Below are positions 54,090 through 62,837 of a DNA stretch of 62,903 bases, in pieces. This stretch comes from Streptomyces sp. ISL-10 (GTDB lineage: Bacteria; Actinomycetota; Actinomycetes; Streptomycetales; Streptomycetaceae): assembly GCF_018614575.1 (NCBI RefSeq), contig NZ_JAGGOJ010000037.1, forward strand, positions 1 to 62,903, written 5' to 3'. Both the position numbers and the translations under genes were made by a program. The notes under the pieces were generated by a model. The model saw only the letters and a program-made list of their open reading frames with translations, made no database searches and was not told the origin of the DNA. The stretch's first letter is position 1. Every line of letters begins with the position of its first letter.

Positions 54090-55210
54090 CCCGCGGCGGC
54101 CACGCCCTCGTACAGCTGCGGCGGCTGCTGGTCGCCGCGGCGTCCGCGGGCGTCGGCTTCCTGCTGCTGTGCACCCTGACGTACGCGCTGTCCCACCCGG
54201 GCGACTCCGCGGCAGCCACCCAGCGGCTGCTGTGGTGTCTGTTCCCGCTCGTCGCGGCCGTGTACTTCGCCGTCGCCGTCGCCCGCACCGACCCGGGCAC
54301 CCGGCCGCGGTCCGCTCTGTCCGCCGTCGGGTTGGGGCCGGCCGGGCTCGCGGTCGTCGCCGCGGCGACGACCGCTGTCGCCACGACGCTGGGGAGCACG
54401 ACCGCGCTGCTGCTCTTCCTTCATCTGCGGGGCGATCTGTCCGGGCTGCCGTTCGACGGGGCGGCGGCCGAGCTGCTCGCGGCTGATGAATCGTTGCCCC
54501 TGGGGGCCGCGCTGATGTTGCTGGCGCTGGTCCCCGTGGCCTCGTCGGCGGCTGCGGCGATCGCGCTGCGCCACCGGGCCGCGGTCGGGGAGGGCGAGCA
54601 GACGTCGGCACCCGCCGGGCTCCCGTGGGGCATCGCCCTGATCGCCGGCGGCCTCGCCGTCGAGACGTACGCGAGCGGACGGCCCTCCGGGCAGCCGCTT
54701 GCCCTGCCTGGCCATGCCACCGGCCATCCGGCCGGGGTCGTGGTGGGCTGGGTTCTGACCGCGGTCGGCCTGTGGCTCGTCGGCCCGGCCCTCACGCATC
54801 TGTGCGGCCGTCTCCTGCAGGCCCTGCGCCCCCGCGCGACCCGGCTGTTCGCGGGCCGCATCCTCATGGCGGAGGCCCGCCGCATCGGCCGCCCGCTCGG
54901 CGTCGTGTGCGCGGTGGCCTCCGGAGCACTCGCAATGAGCACGCTGCACGGCGACGCGGCACGCCCCTGGGGCCCGATGAGTGCTCTGGGCACGGCGCTC
55001 GTCGTCGCCTGCACGACGGCCACGCTGCTGACGGCGGCGCTTGAGGCGCGGCAGTCGCGCGACGCCACCACCGAGGCACTGCTGCGCCTGGGAGCACCTC
55101 CGGCAGTTCTGCGCCAGGCCGCCGCGCTGCGCGCGGTGGCCCTGCTGGCGCTGTTCGGGCCACTGACCCTGACGGTCGCCATACTGGCCGCGGCCCCGCT
55201 GAAGGGCTAG
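54071..55210 (+). CDS. FtsX-like ABC permease partner
   Basis: 379 residues, starting at a GTG within the end of the ATPase gene. About eight to ten hydrophobic segments (GFLLLCTLTYAL, LFPLVAAVYFAVAVA and others). The C-terminal segment RLGAPPAVLRQAAALRAVALLALFG is typical of FtsX-type permeases, in which a Gly-Ala loop precedes membrane helices. The pair probably forms an efflux or lipid-handling transporter; the substrate is not inferable. Confidence 0.75.
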   Translation: MLALRLARGGHALVQLRRLLVAAASAGVGFLLLCTLTYALSHPGDSAAATQRLLWCLFPLVAAVYFAVAVARTDPGTRPRSALSAVGLGPAGLAVVAAATTAVATTLGSTTALLLFLHLRGDLSGLPFDGAAAELLAADESLPLGAALMLLALVPVASSAAAAIALRHRAAVGEGEQTSAPAGLPWGIALIAGGLAVETYASGRPSGQPLALPGHATGHPAGVVVGWVLTAVGLWLVGPALTHLCGRLLQALRPRATRLFAGRILMAEARRIGRPLGVVCAVASGALAMSTLHGDAARPWGPMSALGTALVVACTTATLLTAALEARQSRDATTEALLRLGAPPAVLRQAAALRAVALLALFGPLTLTVAILAAAPLKG

Positions 55211-55271
55211 GGGCCTCGCGGTCGGATCCTGCCGGATCATGAGGCGCACCACGCGGGCCTATGGTGGGCGC

Positions 55272-56384
55272 ATGACGCTCCACGAGCCGCACACGCGCCG
55301 CGAGATCGAGTCACTCGATGAGTTCGACCGGGTGGTGTCCGAGCGGGCCCTCGGCGGATTCCGCGTCCAGTCCGTCGATCTCACCGGGCGCACGTCCGTG
55401 CTGCTCCGCACCGACACCGGCGGCACGGTGTTCCTCGGCTGCCCGATGGAGCCCGCGGCGGCGGCCAAGGTCCGAGCCGATGGGGCGCTTGTCTTCCCGC
55501 CCGTACCGGACCTGCCCTTCGACCCGTACCGCAGTCGTCTCTACACCGCCGACGACCTCTTCGCCGGGCTGGACGGCGGATACGCGGCCACCCCGGACGC
55601 TCTGACGTACGAGTGGTTCCAGCGGACCAAGGCCGACGGCGACATCTTCGCGTCGATGCTGCGCGCGATCCACGACGACGCCATCTCCGACGCCCTCGAC
55701 GAACGTCTCGCCGGCGCACGGGTGGTGGGCGTGATGGGCGGCCACACGATGGGCCGGGGCACCGAGTCCTACGCCGGCGCGGCGCGGCTCGGCCGGTCCC
55801 TGACCCGGGCCGGGTTCACGGTGGCGACCGGGGGCGGTCCGGGTGCGATGGAGGCCGCCAACCTCGGCGCGTACGCCGCTCCGCATCACGGGCAGATGCT
55901 GGACGACGCCCTCCGGCTGCTGGCCAAGGCACCCTCGTTCATGCCCTCGGTGACCGACTGGGCGCAGGCCGCCTTCGAGGTCCGCTCGCGCTGGCCGGAG
56001 GGCGCGGACTCGGTCGGCATCCCCACCTGGTTCTATGGGCACGAGCCGCCGAACGCGTTCGCGGGGCACATCGCGAAGTATTTCGCCAACGCCACACGCG
56101 AGGACGGTCTGCTGGCCCGCTCCGACGCGGGAGTGATCTTCCTGCCGGGAGCGGCGGGGACAGTGCAGGAGATCTTCGACAACGCGACCGGAAACTACTA
56201 CGCGTCGCGCGGTGAACCGACCCCCATGGTGCTGGTCGACCGCACCCACTGGACCGACCACCTGCCCACGTGGCCGCTGCTGCGCTCGCTCGCCCGGGGC
56301 CGGTCGATGGAGTCCCGTATCGCCCTGGTGGACTCGGTCGACGAGGCGCCGGAGGCACTGCTGCGGCTCGGAGCGGGCGCGTAG
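55272..56384 (+). CDS. LOG-like Rossmann protein with N-terminal extension
   Basis: 370 residues from the ATG at 55272. The C-terminal two thirds have the LOG/lysine-decarboxylase-like fold: VVGVMGGHTMGRG, GGGPGAMEAAN and LPGAAGTVQEIFDN. The last corresponds to PGGxGTxxE with the second Gly replaced by Ala. An N-terminal domain of about 140 residues is additional. LOG enzymes release cytokinin bases from nucleotides, but larger bacterial relatives have unknown roles. A hexamer tatggt lies seven bases before the ATG, which would make it leaderless. Confidence 0.82.
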   Translation: MTLHEPHTRREIESLDEFDRVVSERALGGFRVQSVDLTGRTSVLLRTDTGGTVFLGCPMEPAAAAKVRADGALVFPPVPDLPFDPYRSRLYTADDLFAGLDGGYAATPDALTYEWFQRTKADGDIFASMLRAIHDDAISDALDERLAGARVVGVMGGHTMGRGTESYAGAARLGRSLTRAGFTVATGGGPGAMEAANLGAYAAPHHGQMLDDALRLLAKAPSFMPSVTDWAQAAFEVRSRWPEGADSVGIPTWFYGHEPPNAFAGHIAKYFANATREDGLLARSDAGVIFLPGAAGTVQEIFDNATGNYYASRGEPTPMVLVDRTHWTDHLPTWPLLRSLARGRSMESRIALVDSVDEAPEALLRLGAGA

Positions 56385-56470
56385 GGAGGGCGCGCTCCGG
56401 GGCATGCACGGACCGAGGGCGGCGGGGGCAGGGCGGGCGCTCGGGAGCGGCGGGCGCGTAGGGAGGGCGC
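56375..56470. repeat. 19-base direct repeat around the end of the LOG-like gene
   Basis: gggcgcgtagggagggcgc occurs exactly at 56375-56393, across the LOG-like stop codon, and again at 56452-56470. The spacing is 77 bases, pointing to a small local duplication in the gap before thiQ. Confidence 0.85.
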
Positions 56471-56524
56471 TCCGCGCCTGCGCGCAGCGGGGCGCGTAGG
56501 CCGACGCCACGCGGTGGGAACGCG

Positions 56525-57589
56525 TCAGGTGCCGCCGTCCAGGACCACCACGTCGTCCGCGGCGAAGAGGACGCCGATCCGCGCCCCTTCCGCGGGGGCA
56601 TCCCGCAGCGAACACTCGGCCTCAAGCACCGGCCCGTCGGCGGGCCGCAGGCGCAGGGCGACATGACCGCCGCGGAAGGTGCGCGAGAGCACCGTGGCGG
56701 CTAGGCCCTGCCCCGGGTCGGCGAGGTGCACACCGGACGGCCGTACCAGCAGGGTGCGGTCGCCCTGCGGTGAGCCGTCCGGGACGGGGACCTTGCCCCA
56801 GGCGGTGTCGGCGACCGCGCCACTGACCGCGGCGGGCACGACGTTGTCGAAGCCGAGGAAGCGGGCGACGAACGGCGATGCCGGACGCTGCCACACCTCC
56901 AGCGGCGTACCCGCCTGGGCGATGCGCCCGTCCTGCATGACAACGACGCGGTCGGCGAGCGCGAAGGCCTCGCCCTGGTCATGGGTGACGGCGAGGACTG
57001 TGGTGCCCAACCGGCCGAACAGTCCGCGCAGTTCGACGACGAGCCGCTCCCGCAGCCCGCGGTCCAGCTGCCCGAGCGGCTCGTCGAGCATCAGCAGCTT
57101 GGGCTCCGGCGCCAGTGCCCTGGCCAGCGCAACGCGCTGCTGCTCCCCGCCGGACAGCGCGGCCACGGCCCGCCGCTGCGCCCCCGGCAGTCCGACGAGC
57201 TCCAGCAACTCCTCGACTCTGCCTGCCCGTCCCGCCCCGCCGACGCTCGGCATCTTCCCGGGCCCACCAGGGCCGAGGGGACGCATGCGCAGCCCGAAGG
57301 CCACGTTGCCCCCCACGTCGCGCTGCGGGAAGAGCTGATGGTCCTGGAACATCAGCCCCACTCCTCGGCGGTGCACCGGCACCCCGGCCTGGTCGGCGCC
57401 CGCGAGCAACACCCGTCCGGCGTCGGCGCGCTGGAGCCCGGCGACCACCCTGAGCAGCGTGGACTTCCCGCTGCCGCTCGGCCCCAGCACACAGACGATC
57501 TCGTGCTCGGCGACCTTCAGGTCCACCGCGTCGAGCGCGGTCCGCGCCCCGAACCGTACGGTGACGCCCTCCAGTTCCAGCAGCGCCAT
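56525..57589 (-). CDS. thiQ: Thiamine ABC transporter ATPase
   Basis: 354 residues. Walker A GPSGSGKST (36-44), signature LSGGEQQR, Walker B LLMLDEPLGQLD, then a C-terminal regulatory TOBE-like domain with TLLVRPSGVHL. A short Gly-rich insert (LGPGGPGKMPSVGG) precedes the helical domain. Its start overlaps the permease stop (TGATG). The assignment to thiamine rests on the TPP riboswitch leading the operon and on the ThiB-like binding protein. Confidence 0.88.
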   Translation of the reverse strand: MALLELEGVTVRFGARTALDAVDLKVAEHEIVCVLGPSGSGKSTLLRVVAGLQRADAGRVLLAGADQAGVPVHRRGVGLMFQDHQLFPQRDVGGNVAFGLRMRPLGPGGPGKMPSVGGAGRAGRVEELLELVGLPGAQRRAVAALSGGEQQRVALARALAPEPKLLMLDEPLGQLDRGLRERLVVELRGLFGRLGTTVLAVTHDQGEAFALADRVVVMQDGRIAQAGTPLEVWQRPASPFVARFLGFDNVVPAAVSGAVADTAWGKVPVPDGSPQGDRTLLVRPSGVHLADPGQGLAATVLSRTFRGGHVALRLRPADGPVLEAECSLRDAPAEGARIGVLFAADDVVVLDGGT

Positions 57590-59307
57590 CACAACTCCTC
57601 GGAGGTGGTGTCGGTACGGATGCGTTCGAGGAGCAGCAACGCGGCGGCGCACACCACCATCAGGATCGTGCCAAGCGCCATCGCCTGCCCGTAGTTGAGC
57701 TCCCCGGGCCGGCCCAGGAGCCGGGCGACGGCGACCGGCAGGGTCGGATTGTCGGGCCGTGCGATGAAGACGGTCGCCCCGAACTCGCCCAGCGAGACGG
57801 CGAACGCGAATCCCGCGGCGACCAACAGCGCCCGGCTCACCAGCGGCAGATCGACCTCGCACCAGGCCCGCAGCGGCGACGCGCCGAGCACGGCCGCGGC
57901 CTCCCGCAGCCGGACGTCCACGGCGCGCAGGACGGGCAGCATGATCCGTACGACGAAGGGCACGCCGACCAGCGCCTGGGCGAGCGGTACCAGCATCCAT
58001 GCGCCGCGCAGGTCGAGCGGCGGCTCGTCGAGCGTGATCAGGAAGCCGAAGCCGACGGTCACGGCGGAGACCCCGAGCGGCAGCATCAGCAGGGCGTCGA
58101 ACCCCCGGACAAGGCGGCCTGCCCTGGGGGTCCCCCCGGACGAAGTCCGGGGGAGGGTGAGCGCGGCTGCCGCGAGCCCGCCGATCAGCAGCGAGACGGC
58201 GGTCGCGACGAGCGCGTACTCCAGCGAGTTGGCCACGGCTTCGATCGGTGGGACGAGGAAGACGCCGCCTCGCTCGTCGAGCACGGTGAGCGCGCGGTAG
58301 TAGTCGAGGCCGTATCCGCCGGGGGTGTCGAAGGACCGCTCGACCAACACGCCGAGCGGTGCGAGCAGGAGCAGGGCGACGGTGACGAGGACGCCGCCGA
58401 GCACGGCCCACTGGGCCGCTCCGCGCGGGCGGCGTGCGGTACGGGAGGGGTCGACGAGCCTGAGTGCGCTCTCCCGGCGGCGTACGGTCCGGGCGTGCAC
58501 GGTGAGGACGACGGCGACGGCCGCGAACTGCAGCATCGTGAGCACGGCCGCGGTCGGCAGGTCGAGCATCTCGGCCGTCTGCCGGTAGATCTCCACTTCG
58601 AGGGTGGAGAACGTGGGTCCGCCGAGGATCTGCACCACACCGAAGGAGCTGAAGGTGAACAGGAAGACCATCAGCGCCGCCGCCGCGACGGACGGTGCGA
58701 GCGCGGGCAGCGTCACCCGCCGCCAGGCGGTGAGGCGCCCGGCGCCGAGCACGCGCGCGGCCTCCTCCTGGCGAGGGTCGAGCTGCGACCACAGGCCGCC
58801 GACGGTGCGGACGACGACGGCGTAGTTGAAGAAGACGTGCGCGAGCAGGATCGCCCAGACCGTGGTGTCCAGGCGTACGCCCCACAGTTCGTCGAGCAGC
58901 CCGCCGCGGCCGAGCAGCGCGAGGAAGGCCGTACCGACGACGACCGTCGGCAGCACGAACGGCACAGTGACCACGGCGCGCAGCAGCCGCTTGCCCGGGA
59001 AGTCGAGCCGGGCGAACACATAGGCGGCGGGCAGTGCGGCGAGCAGGGTGAGAGCGGTGGAGGCGAGCGCCTGCCAGGTGGTGAACCACAGGACGTGCAG
59101 GATGTCCGGGCGCCCGAGGACCTCGCCGAACCGCCCGAACTCCCAGGCGCCGTCGACGCGCAGGCCGCGGCCGACGATCGCGGTGACCGGGTAGGCGAAG
59201 AAGACGGCGAAGAACGCGACGGGGCCGGCCAACAGGGCGAGCCGCGCCGCGTTCCCCTTGAGGGACTGCCTTACTTCAGGACGAGCGAGGACCACGACCG
59301 GACCCAC
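57589..59307 (-). CDS. thiP: Thiamine ABC transporter permease (two fused domains)
   Basis: 572 residues, a duplicated permease with about twelve helices and two EAA loops (QEEAARVLGAGRLTAWRRVTLP and REAAAVLGASPLRAWCEVDLP). This fused layout is that of ThiP and iron-type permeases. The start is a GTG at 59307 (or 59295) that lies within the end of thiB, so translation is probably coupled. It forms the channel with ThiQ. Confidence 0.88.
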   Translation of the reverse strand: MGPVVVLARPEVRQSLKGNAARLALLAGPVAFFAVFFAYPVTAIVGRGLRVDGAWEFGRFGEVLGRPDILHVLWFTTWQALASTALTLLAALPAAYVFARLDFPGKRLLRAVVTVPFVLPTVVVGTAFLALLGRGGLLDELWGVRLDTTVWAILLAHVFFNYAVVVRTVGGLWSQLDPRQEEAARVLGAGRLTAWRRVTLPALAPSVAAAALMVFLFTFSSFGVVQILGGPTFSTLEVEIYRQTAEMLDLPTAAVLTMLQFAAVAVVLTVHARTVRRRESALRLVDPSRTARRPRGAAQWAVLGGVLVTVALLLLAPLGVLVERSFDTPGGYGLDYYRALTVLDERGGVFLVPPIEAVANSLEYALVATAVSLLIGGLAAAALTLPRTSSGGTPRAGRLVRGFDALLMLPLGVSAVTVGFGFLITLDEPPLDLRGAWMLVPLAQALVGVPFVVRIMLPVLRAVDVRLREAAAVLGASPLRAWCEVDLPLVSRALLVAAGFAFAVSLGEFGATVFIARPDNPTLPVAVARLLGRPGELNYGQAMALGTILMVVCAAALLLLERIRTDTTSEEL

Positions 59308-60368
59308 TGCTCACGGTTCTCGGCGATCGTGCCAGGAGCGACGGTCTCGGGCTTGTCGACGACCACACCGTGCTCGGTGTACAGCTCGGGCAGCTTCGCG
59401 CCGTCGACCACCGGGTTCACGAACATGGTGAGCGGCATGTCCTCCTGGAACTTCTTGGTGATCAGGAAGTCCAGCAGCGCCTTGCCTCCCGCCTCGTTCT
59501 TCGCGCCCTTGAGGAGTCCGGCGAACTCGATCTGGCGGAAGCAGGTGCCGGTCGCGACACCGGTCGGCGCCTCGGCCGGCTGCGGGTCGGCGTAGAGCAC
59601 CTCGACCGGCGGGCTGGAGGCGTACGAGACGACGAGGGGACGGTCGGCCTTGGCCTTCCTTCCGCCGGCGGAGCCGGAGAACTCCTCGTTGTACGCCTGC
59701 TCCCAGCCGTCGACGACCTTGACGCCGTTGGCCTTCAGCTTCTTCCAGTAGCCCTGCCAGCCGGACTCGCCGAACGCGCCGACGCTGCCGAGCAGGAAGC
59801 CGAGGCCGGGCGAGGAGGTCGCAGGGTTCTCGACGACGAGCAGGTTCTTGTACGCGGGCTCCGCGAGGTCGGCGAAGGTCTTCGGCGGCGCGAGCTTCTT
59901 GTCGGCGAAGAACTTCTTGTCGTAGTTCACGCAGATGTCGCCGGTGTCGACGGGCGTGACGCGGTGCTTGTCCGCGTCGAGCTGAACCTCGTCCGCGACC
60001 TGGTCGAGCCCCTTGGCCTCGTACGGGGTGAACAGGTCGTTGTCGAGGGCACGGGAGAGCAGGGTGTTGTCGACGCCGAAGAAGACGTCCCCCTGCGGGG
60101 AGCCCTTGGTCAGGATCTCCTTGTTGAGCGCGGCGCCGGCGTCCCCGCTCTTGAGGACCTTGACCGTGTAGCCGGTCTGCCGGGTGAACTCCTTCAGGAC
60201 GGCGTCGGACGCCGCGAAGGAGTCGTGGCTGACGAGGGTGACCGTCTTGGACGCGCCGCCCGCGGAGGAGCCGGAGTCCTTGGATTCACCGCCGCAGGCC
60301 GTCAGGGCGGTGACGCCGAGGGCGGCGGCGAGCGCGGTGCCGGTGGCACGCCGAAGCTGGCTGTTCAT
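59271..60368 (-). CDS. thiB: Thiamine-binding lipoprotein
   Basis: 365 residues. Signal peptide with lipobox LTAC (about residues 22-25), then a Ser/Gly linker. TVTLVSHDSFAASDAVLKEFTRQTGY and GDVFFGVDNTLLSRAL are typical of ThiB-type periplasmic binding proteins. It binds thiamine or its phosphates outside the membrane. First gene of thiBPQ, behind the TPP riboswitch. The ribosome site AGGGAG is at the 3' end of the riboswitch. Confidence 0.93.
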   Translation of the reverse strand: MNSQLRRATGTALAAALGVTALTACGGESKDSGSSAGGASKTVTLVSHDSFAASDAVLKEFTRQTGYTVKVLKSGDAGAALNKEILTKGSPQGDVFFGVDNTLLSRALDNDLFTPYEAKGLDQVADEVQLDADKHRVTPVDTGDICVNYDKKFFADKKLAPPKTFADLAEPAYKNLLVVENPATSSPGLGFLLGSVGAFGESGWQGYWKKLKANGVKVVDGWEQAYNEEFSGSAGGRKAKADRPLVVSYASSPPVEVLYADPQPAEAPTGVATGTCFRQIEFAGLLKGAKNEAGGKALLDFLITKKFQEDMPLTMFVNPVVDGAKLPELYTEHGVVVDKPETVAPGTIAENREQWVRSWSSLVLK

Positions 60369-60379
60369 GATGGTGCTGA

Positions 60380-60476
60380 CTCCCTACGCCGGTATGACCC
60401 GGATCAGGTCCGAGGGTCTGCGGCCTGTTGGGACATGTCCCGCCGCACTCTCAGCGCTGTCGTGCGCTCCCCTGTC
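60380..60476 (-). ncRNA. TPP (THI-box) riboswitch of thiBPQ
   Basis: On the leftward strand the element runs from acaggggagc, through gctgagagtg, to the conserved cctgatccgggtcataccggcg region (given here in part) and ends in gtagggag. These are the P1/P2 and P4/P5 consensus blocks of the thiamine pyrophosphate riboswitch. It ends 11 bases before the thiB start codon and includes the AGGGAG ribosome site, so translational shut-off by TPP is likely. Confidence 0.97.
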
Positions 60477-60548
60477 GGAATGTTTCGTTGTTCATTTGTG
60501 CGAACGCACAGGGCACAGTATCAGCCGTGGCCGACACCGCCCCCCTGG

Positions 60549-61655
60549 TCACCGCTCCTGCGCCGCCAGCTGCCCGCACGCCCCGTCGATCTCCTGTCCA
60601 CGGGTGTCCCGGACGGTGACCGGCACACCATGAGCCGCGATGGCCTCGACGAAGGCCTTCTCGTCCTCCGGCCGCGACGCGGTCCACTTCGAGCCCGGGG
60701 TCGGGTTCAGCGGGATCAGATTGACATGGACCCGCTTGCCCTTGAGGAGCCGGCCGAGCAGATCGCCGCGCCACGCCTGGTCGTTGATGTCACGGATCAG
60801 CGCGTACTCGATGGAGATACGGCGGCCGGACTTCTCCGCGTACTCCCAGGCGGCGTCGAGGACCTCGCGGACCTTCCAGCGGGTGTTGACCGGGACCAGG
60901 GTGTCGCGCAGCTCGTCGTCCGGCGCGTGCAGCGAGACGGCGAGACGGCACTTGAAGCCCTCGTCGGCGAAGCGCAGCATCGCGGGCACCAGGCCCACCG
61001 TGGAGACGGTGATACCGCGCTGCGAGAGGCCGAGGCCGTCCGGTTCGGGGTCGGTCAGCCGGCGGACGGCGCCCACGACGCGCTTGTAGTTGGCGAGCGG
61101 CTCGCCCATGCCCATGAAGACGATGTTGGACAGCCGGGCGGGGCCTCCGGGCACCTCGCCGTCGCGCAGGGCGCGCATGCCGTCCACGATCTGGTGCACG
61201 ATCTCGGCGGTGGACAGATTACGGTCGAGACCGGCCTGACCGGTCGCGCAGAACGGGCAGTTCATCCCGCAGCCCGCCTGCGAGGAGATGCACATCGTGA
61301 CCCGGTCCGGATAGCGCATCAGGACGGACTCGACGAGCGTGCCGTCGTGAAGGCGCCACAGCGTCTTGCGGGTGGTGTCGTTGTCACAGGAGATGTGCCG
61401 CACGACCGACATCAGATCGGGCAGCAGCTCCGTGGCGAGCTTCTCCCGCGCGGAAGCGGGGATGTCAGTCCACTGCGCGGGGTCGTGCGCGTACCGCGCG
61501 AAGTAGTGCTGGGACAGCTGCTTGGCGCGGAACGGCTTCTCGCCGATCGCGGCGACGGCGTCCTTGCGCTCGGCGGGCGAGAGGTCGGCGAGGTGCCGCG
61601 GGGGCTTCTTGGCTCCGCGGGGCGCGACGAAAGTGAGTTCTCCGGGCTTGGGCAT
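60549..61655 (-). CDS. rlmN: 23S rRNA/tRNA adenine-C2 methyltransferase RlmN
   Basis: 368 residues. A radical-SAM enzyme that methylates A2503 of 23S rRNA. The [4Fe-4S] ligands are C129, C133 and C136 (CGMNCPFC). C122 and C360 are the probable cysteine pair used for methyl transfer. GMGEPLANY is the SAM-binding block. The ATG is preceded by GGAG. To its right no further housekeeping gene is seen. Confidence 0.96.
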   Translation of the reverse strand: MPKPGELTFVAPRGAKKPPRHLADLSPAERKDAVAAIGEKPFRAKQLSQHYFARYAHDPAQWTDIPASAREKLATELLPDLMSVVRHISCDNDTTRKTLWRLHDGTLVESVLMRYPDRVTMCISSQAGCGMNCPFCATGQAGLDRNLSTAEIVHQIVDGMRALRDGEVPGGPARLSNIVFMGMGEPLANYKRVVGAVRRLTDPEPDGLGLSQRGITVSTVGLVPAMLRFADEGFKCRLAVSLHAPDDELRDTLVPVNTRWKVREVLDAAWEYAEKSGRRISIEYALIRDINDQAWRGDLLGRLLKGKRVHVNLIPLNPTPGSKWTASRPEDEKAFVEAIAAHGVPVTVRDTRGQEIDGACGQLAAQER

Positions 61656-62250
61656 GGTTTCTCCAGTGTCGCAGACCCCGACCGGTGACTTGCGGGCGAT
61701 GACTCTGGCGGTGGTCGCTACAGGTGGCCCGTGGTCATTTGGCCGCCCTCGACGGCCCACAGACGGCCCGGATTCGCCTATAGCGATAGCGGCCTGGGTC
61801 GCTGACGTCAGCGGCCCCGCTATCGACCCGCACGACTTCTGACCAGTGTGTCAGCAGAAAGCGGCCTGCCGCCCAGGGGCCGGGATTCCGGCCGTGAACG
61901 AGGATTCCGGCGCCACCACCGCCTCGCTATCACCGGCCCGGCCGGCGGGTGTCCGTCAGCGCAAAGGGCAAGAGGGACCGCCCTTCGGGCAGACGGCCTT
62001 CGGGCGCCAAGGGGTCCACTCGGCAAGGCGCCGTCGGCGCGCTCCTCGGCCATATGGCCGGTCGGGGCTTCTCAGCGGGGGAGCTGCCCCTCCTGAAAAG
62101 CCGCCCTTGGCCGTGGCGGGCGGGCTGTCTCCAGAGAGAACAACCACTGCGCCACAGAGTCCGCACGACCCAATCCTGGAGAGTTGCTGGAAAACGGCGT
62201 CCGCAGCGTCCAGAGGGGCAGCATCACCTCTGCTGACCTGCACTGTTCGT

Positions 62251-62281
62251 GTGGACGCTAAACATCCTGTTTAGCGTCCAC
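62251..62281. repeat. Perfect 13-bp inverted repeat
   Basis: Arms gtggacgctaaac and gtttagcgtccac with loop atcct. The stem is A+T-richer than usual here. It could be a terminator, an operator or a mobile-element end; no gene lies nearby to decide. Confidence 0.8.
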
Positions 62282-62669
62282 ATCGTCCGCAAGATCCACC
62301 ACGCGGCACGGGCATCAACGCATGTCAACGCGCTCTGGCTTCTGGACGGCCTGCGGACGCTGGAAGAAACCACCGCTCGCGGCAGGCGTGGTCTCTTGCA
62401 CTGACCGCCGGATTGCAGACGCACGCTGCACCACCGGGCTCCCCAATGTTGCAGCCTCAATGTTGCAGCCTCCTCAGCGAAGCCTCACGGGGCACGCAGG
62501 TGGCGATCAGGTGGCACGGTCGTGGCGAGCGCAAGCGCAGCTCGTTGCCAATGGTCGTGCGGCCGTCGGCCACTCATTCTTTCGCTCTCTGTAGCTGACG
62601 TAGGGGCACGATTCGTTGCTGGACCCAGCTACCCCGGCTGCTAGGTCTAGCCACACCGCTAGCAAGAGA

Positions 62670-62689
62670 CTCGCCCTGACCAGGGCGAG
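62670..62689. repeat. 9-bp inverted repeat
   Basis: Arms ctcgccctg and cagggcgag separated by two bases. It lies between the gene-free stretch and the strong hairpin at 62704. Confidence 0.7.
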
Positions 62690-62703
62690 CGCCTAGCACC
62701 TGA

Positions 62704-62751
62704 GAACCCCGGAGCCCCGGTTTCTCAGGGAAACCGGGGCTCCAGGGGTTC
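62704..62751. terminator. Long hairpin near the transposase fragment
   Basis: Inner 14-bp stem (ggagccccggtttc / gaaaccggggctcc) extended by gaacccc / ggggttc with one bulged A, giving 21 bp in total. It lies about 90 bases past the transposase stop on the leftward strand and could terminate it or insulate the element. Confidence 0.75.
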
Positions 62752-62837
62752 GGTCCGTAGCTAGAGCTCCACCATCGCAACACACAGCGTCACTAAGACG
62801 CCGTCGGGTCTGATGCAGGTTCGGGTGACAGGTCCGG

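Larger units (their letters stand above)
61656..62837. other. Gene-poor accessory stretch with inverted repeats
   Basis: No recognisable gene in about 1.2 kb. G+C is visibly lower than in the rest, especially after 62.2 kb. It has a 12-base palindrome gctgacgtcagc at 61801, nested within a 9-bp inverted repeat (61784-61792 with 61817-61825), and further hairpins listed separately. I read it as the start of an island beyond rlmN. Confidence 0.55.

Noticed and set aside
62224..62460. Leftward 78-codon frame near the right edge.
   Set aside because: No recognisable motif or ribosome site; the frame crosses the inverted repeat at 62251.
62590..62700. tRNA gene or attachment site near the island edge.
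   Set aside because: No cloverleaf with D, anticodon and T arms could be drawn; only short inverted repeats are visible.
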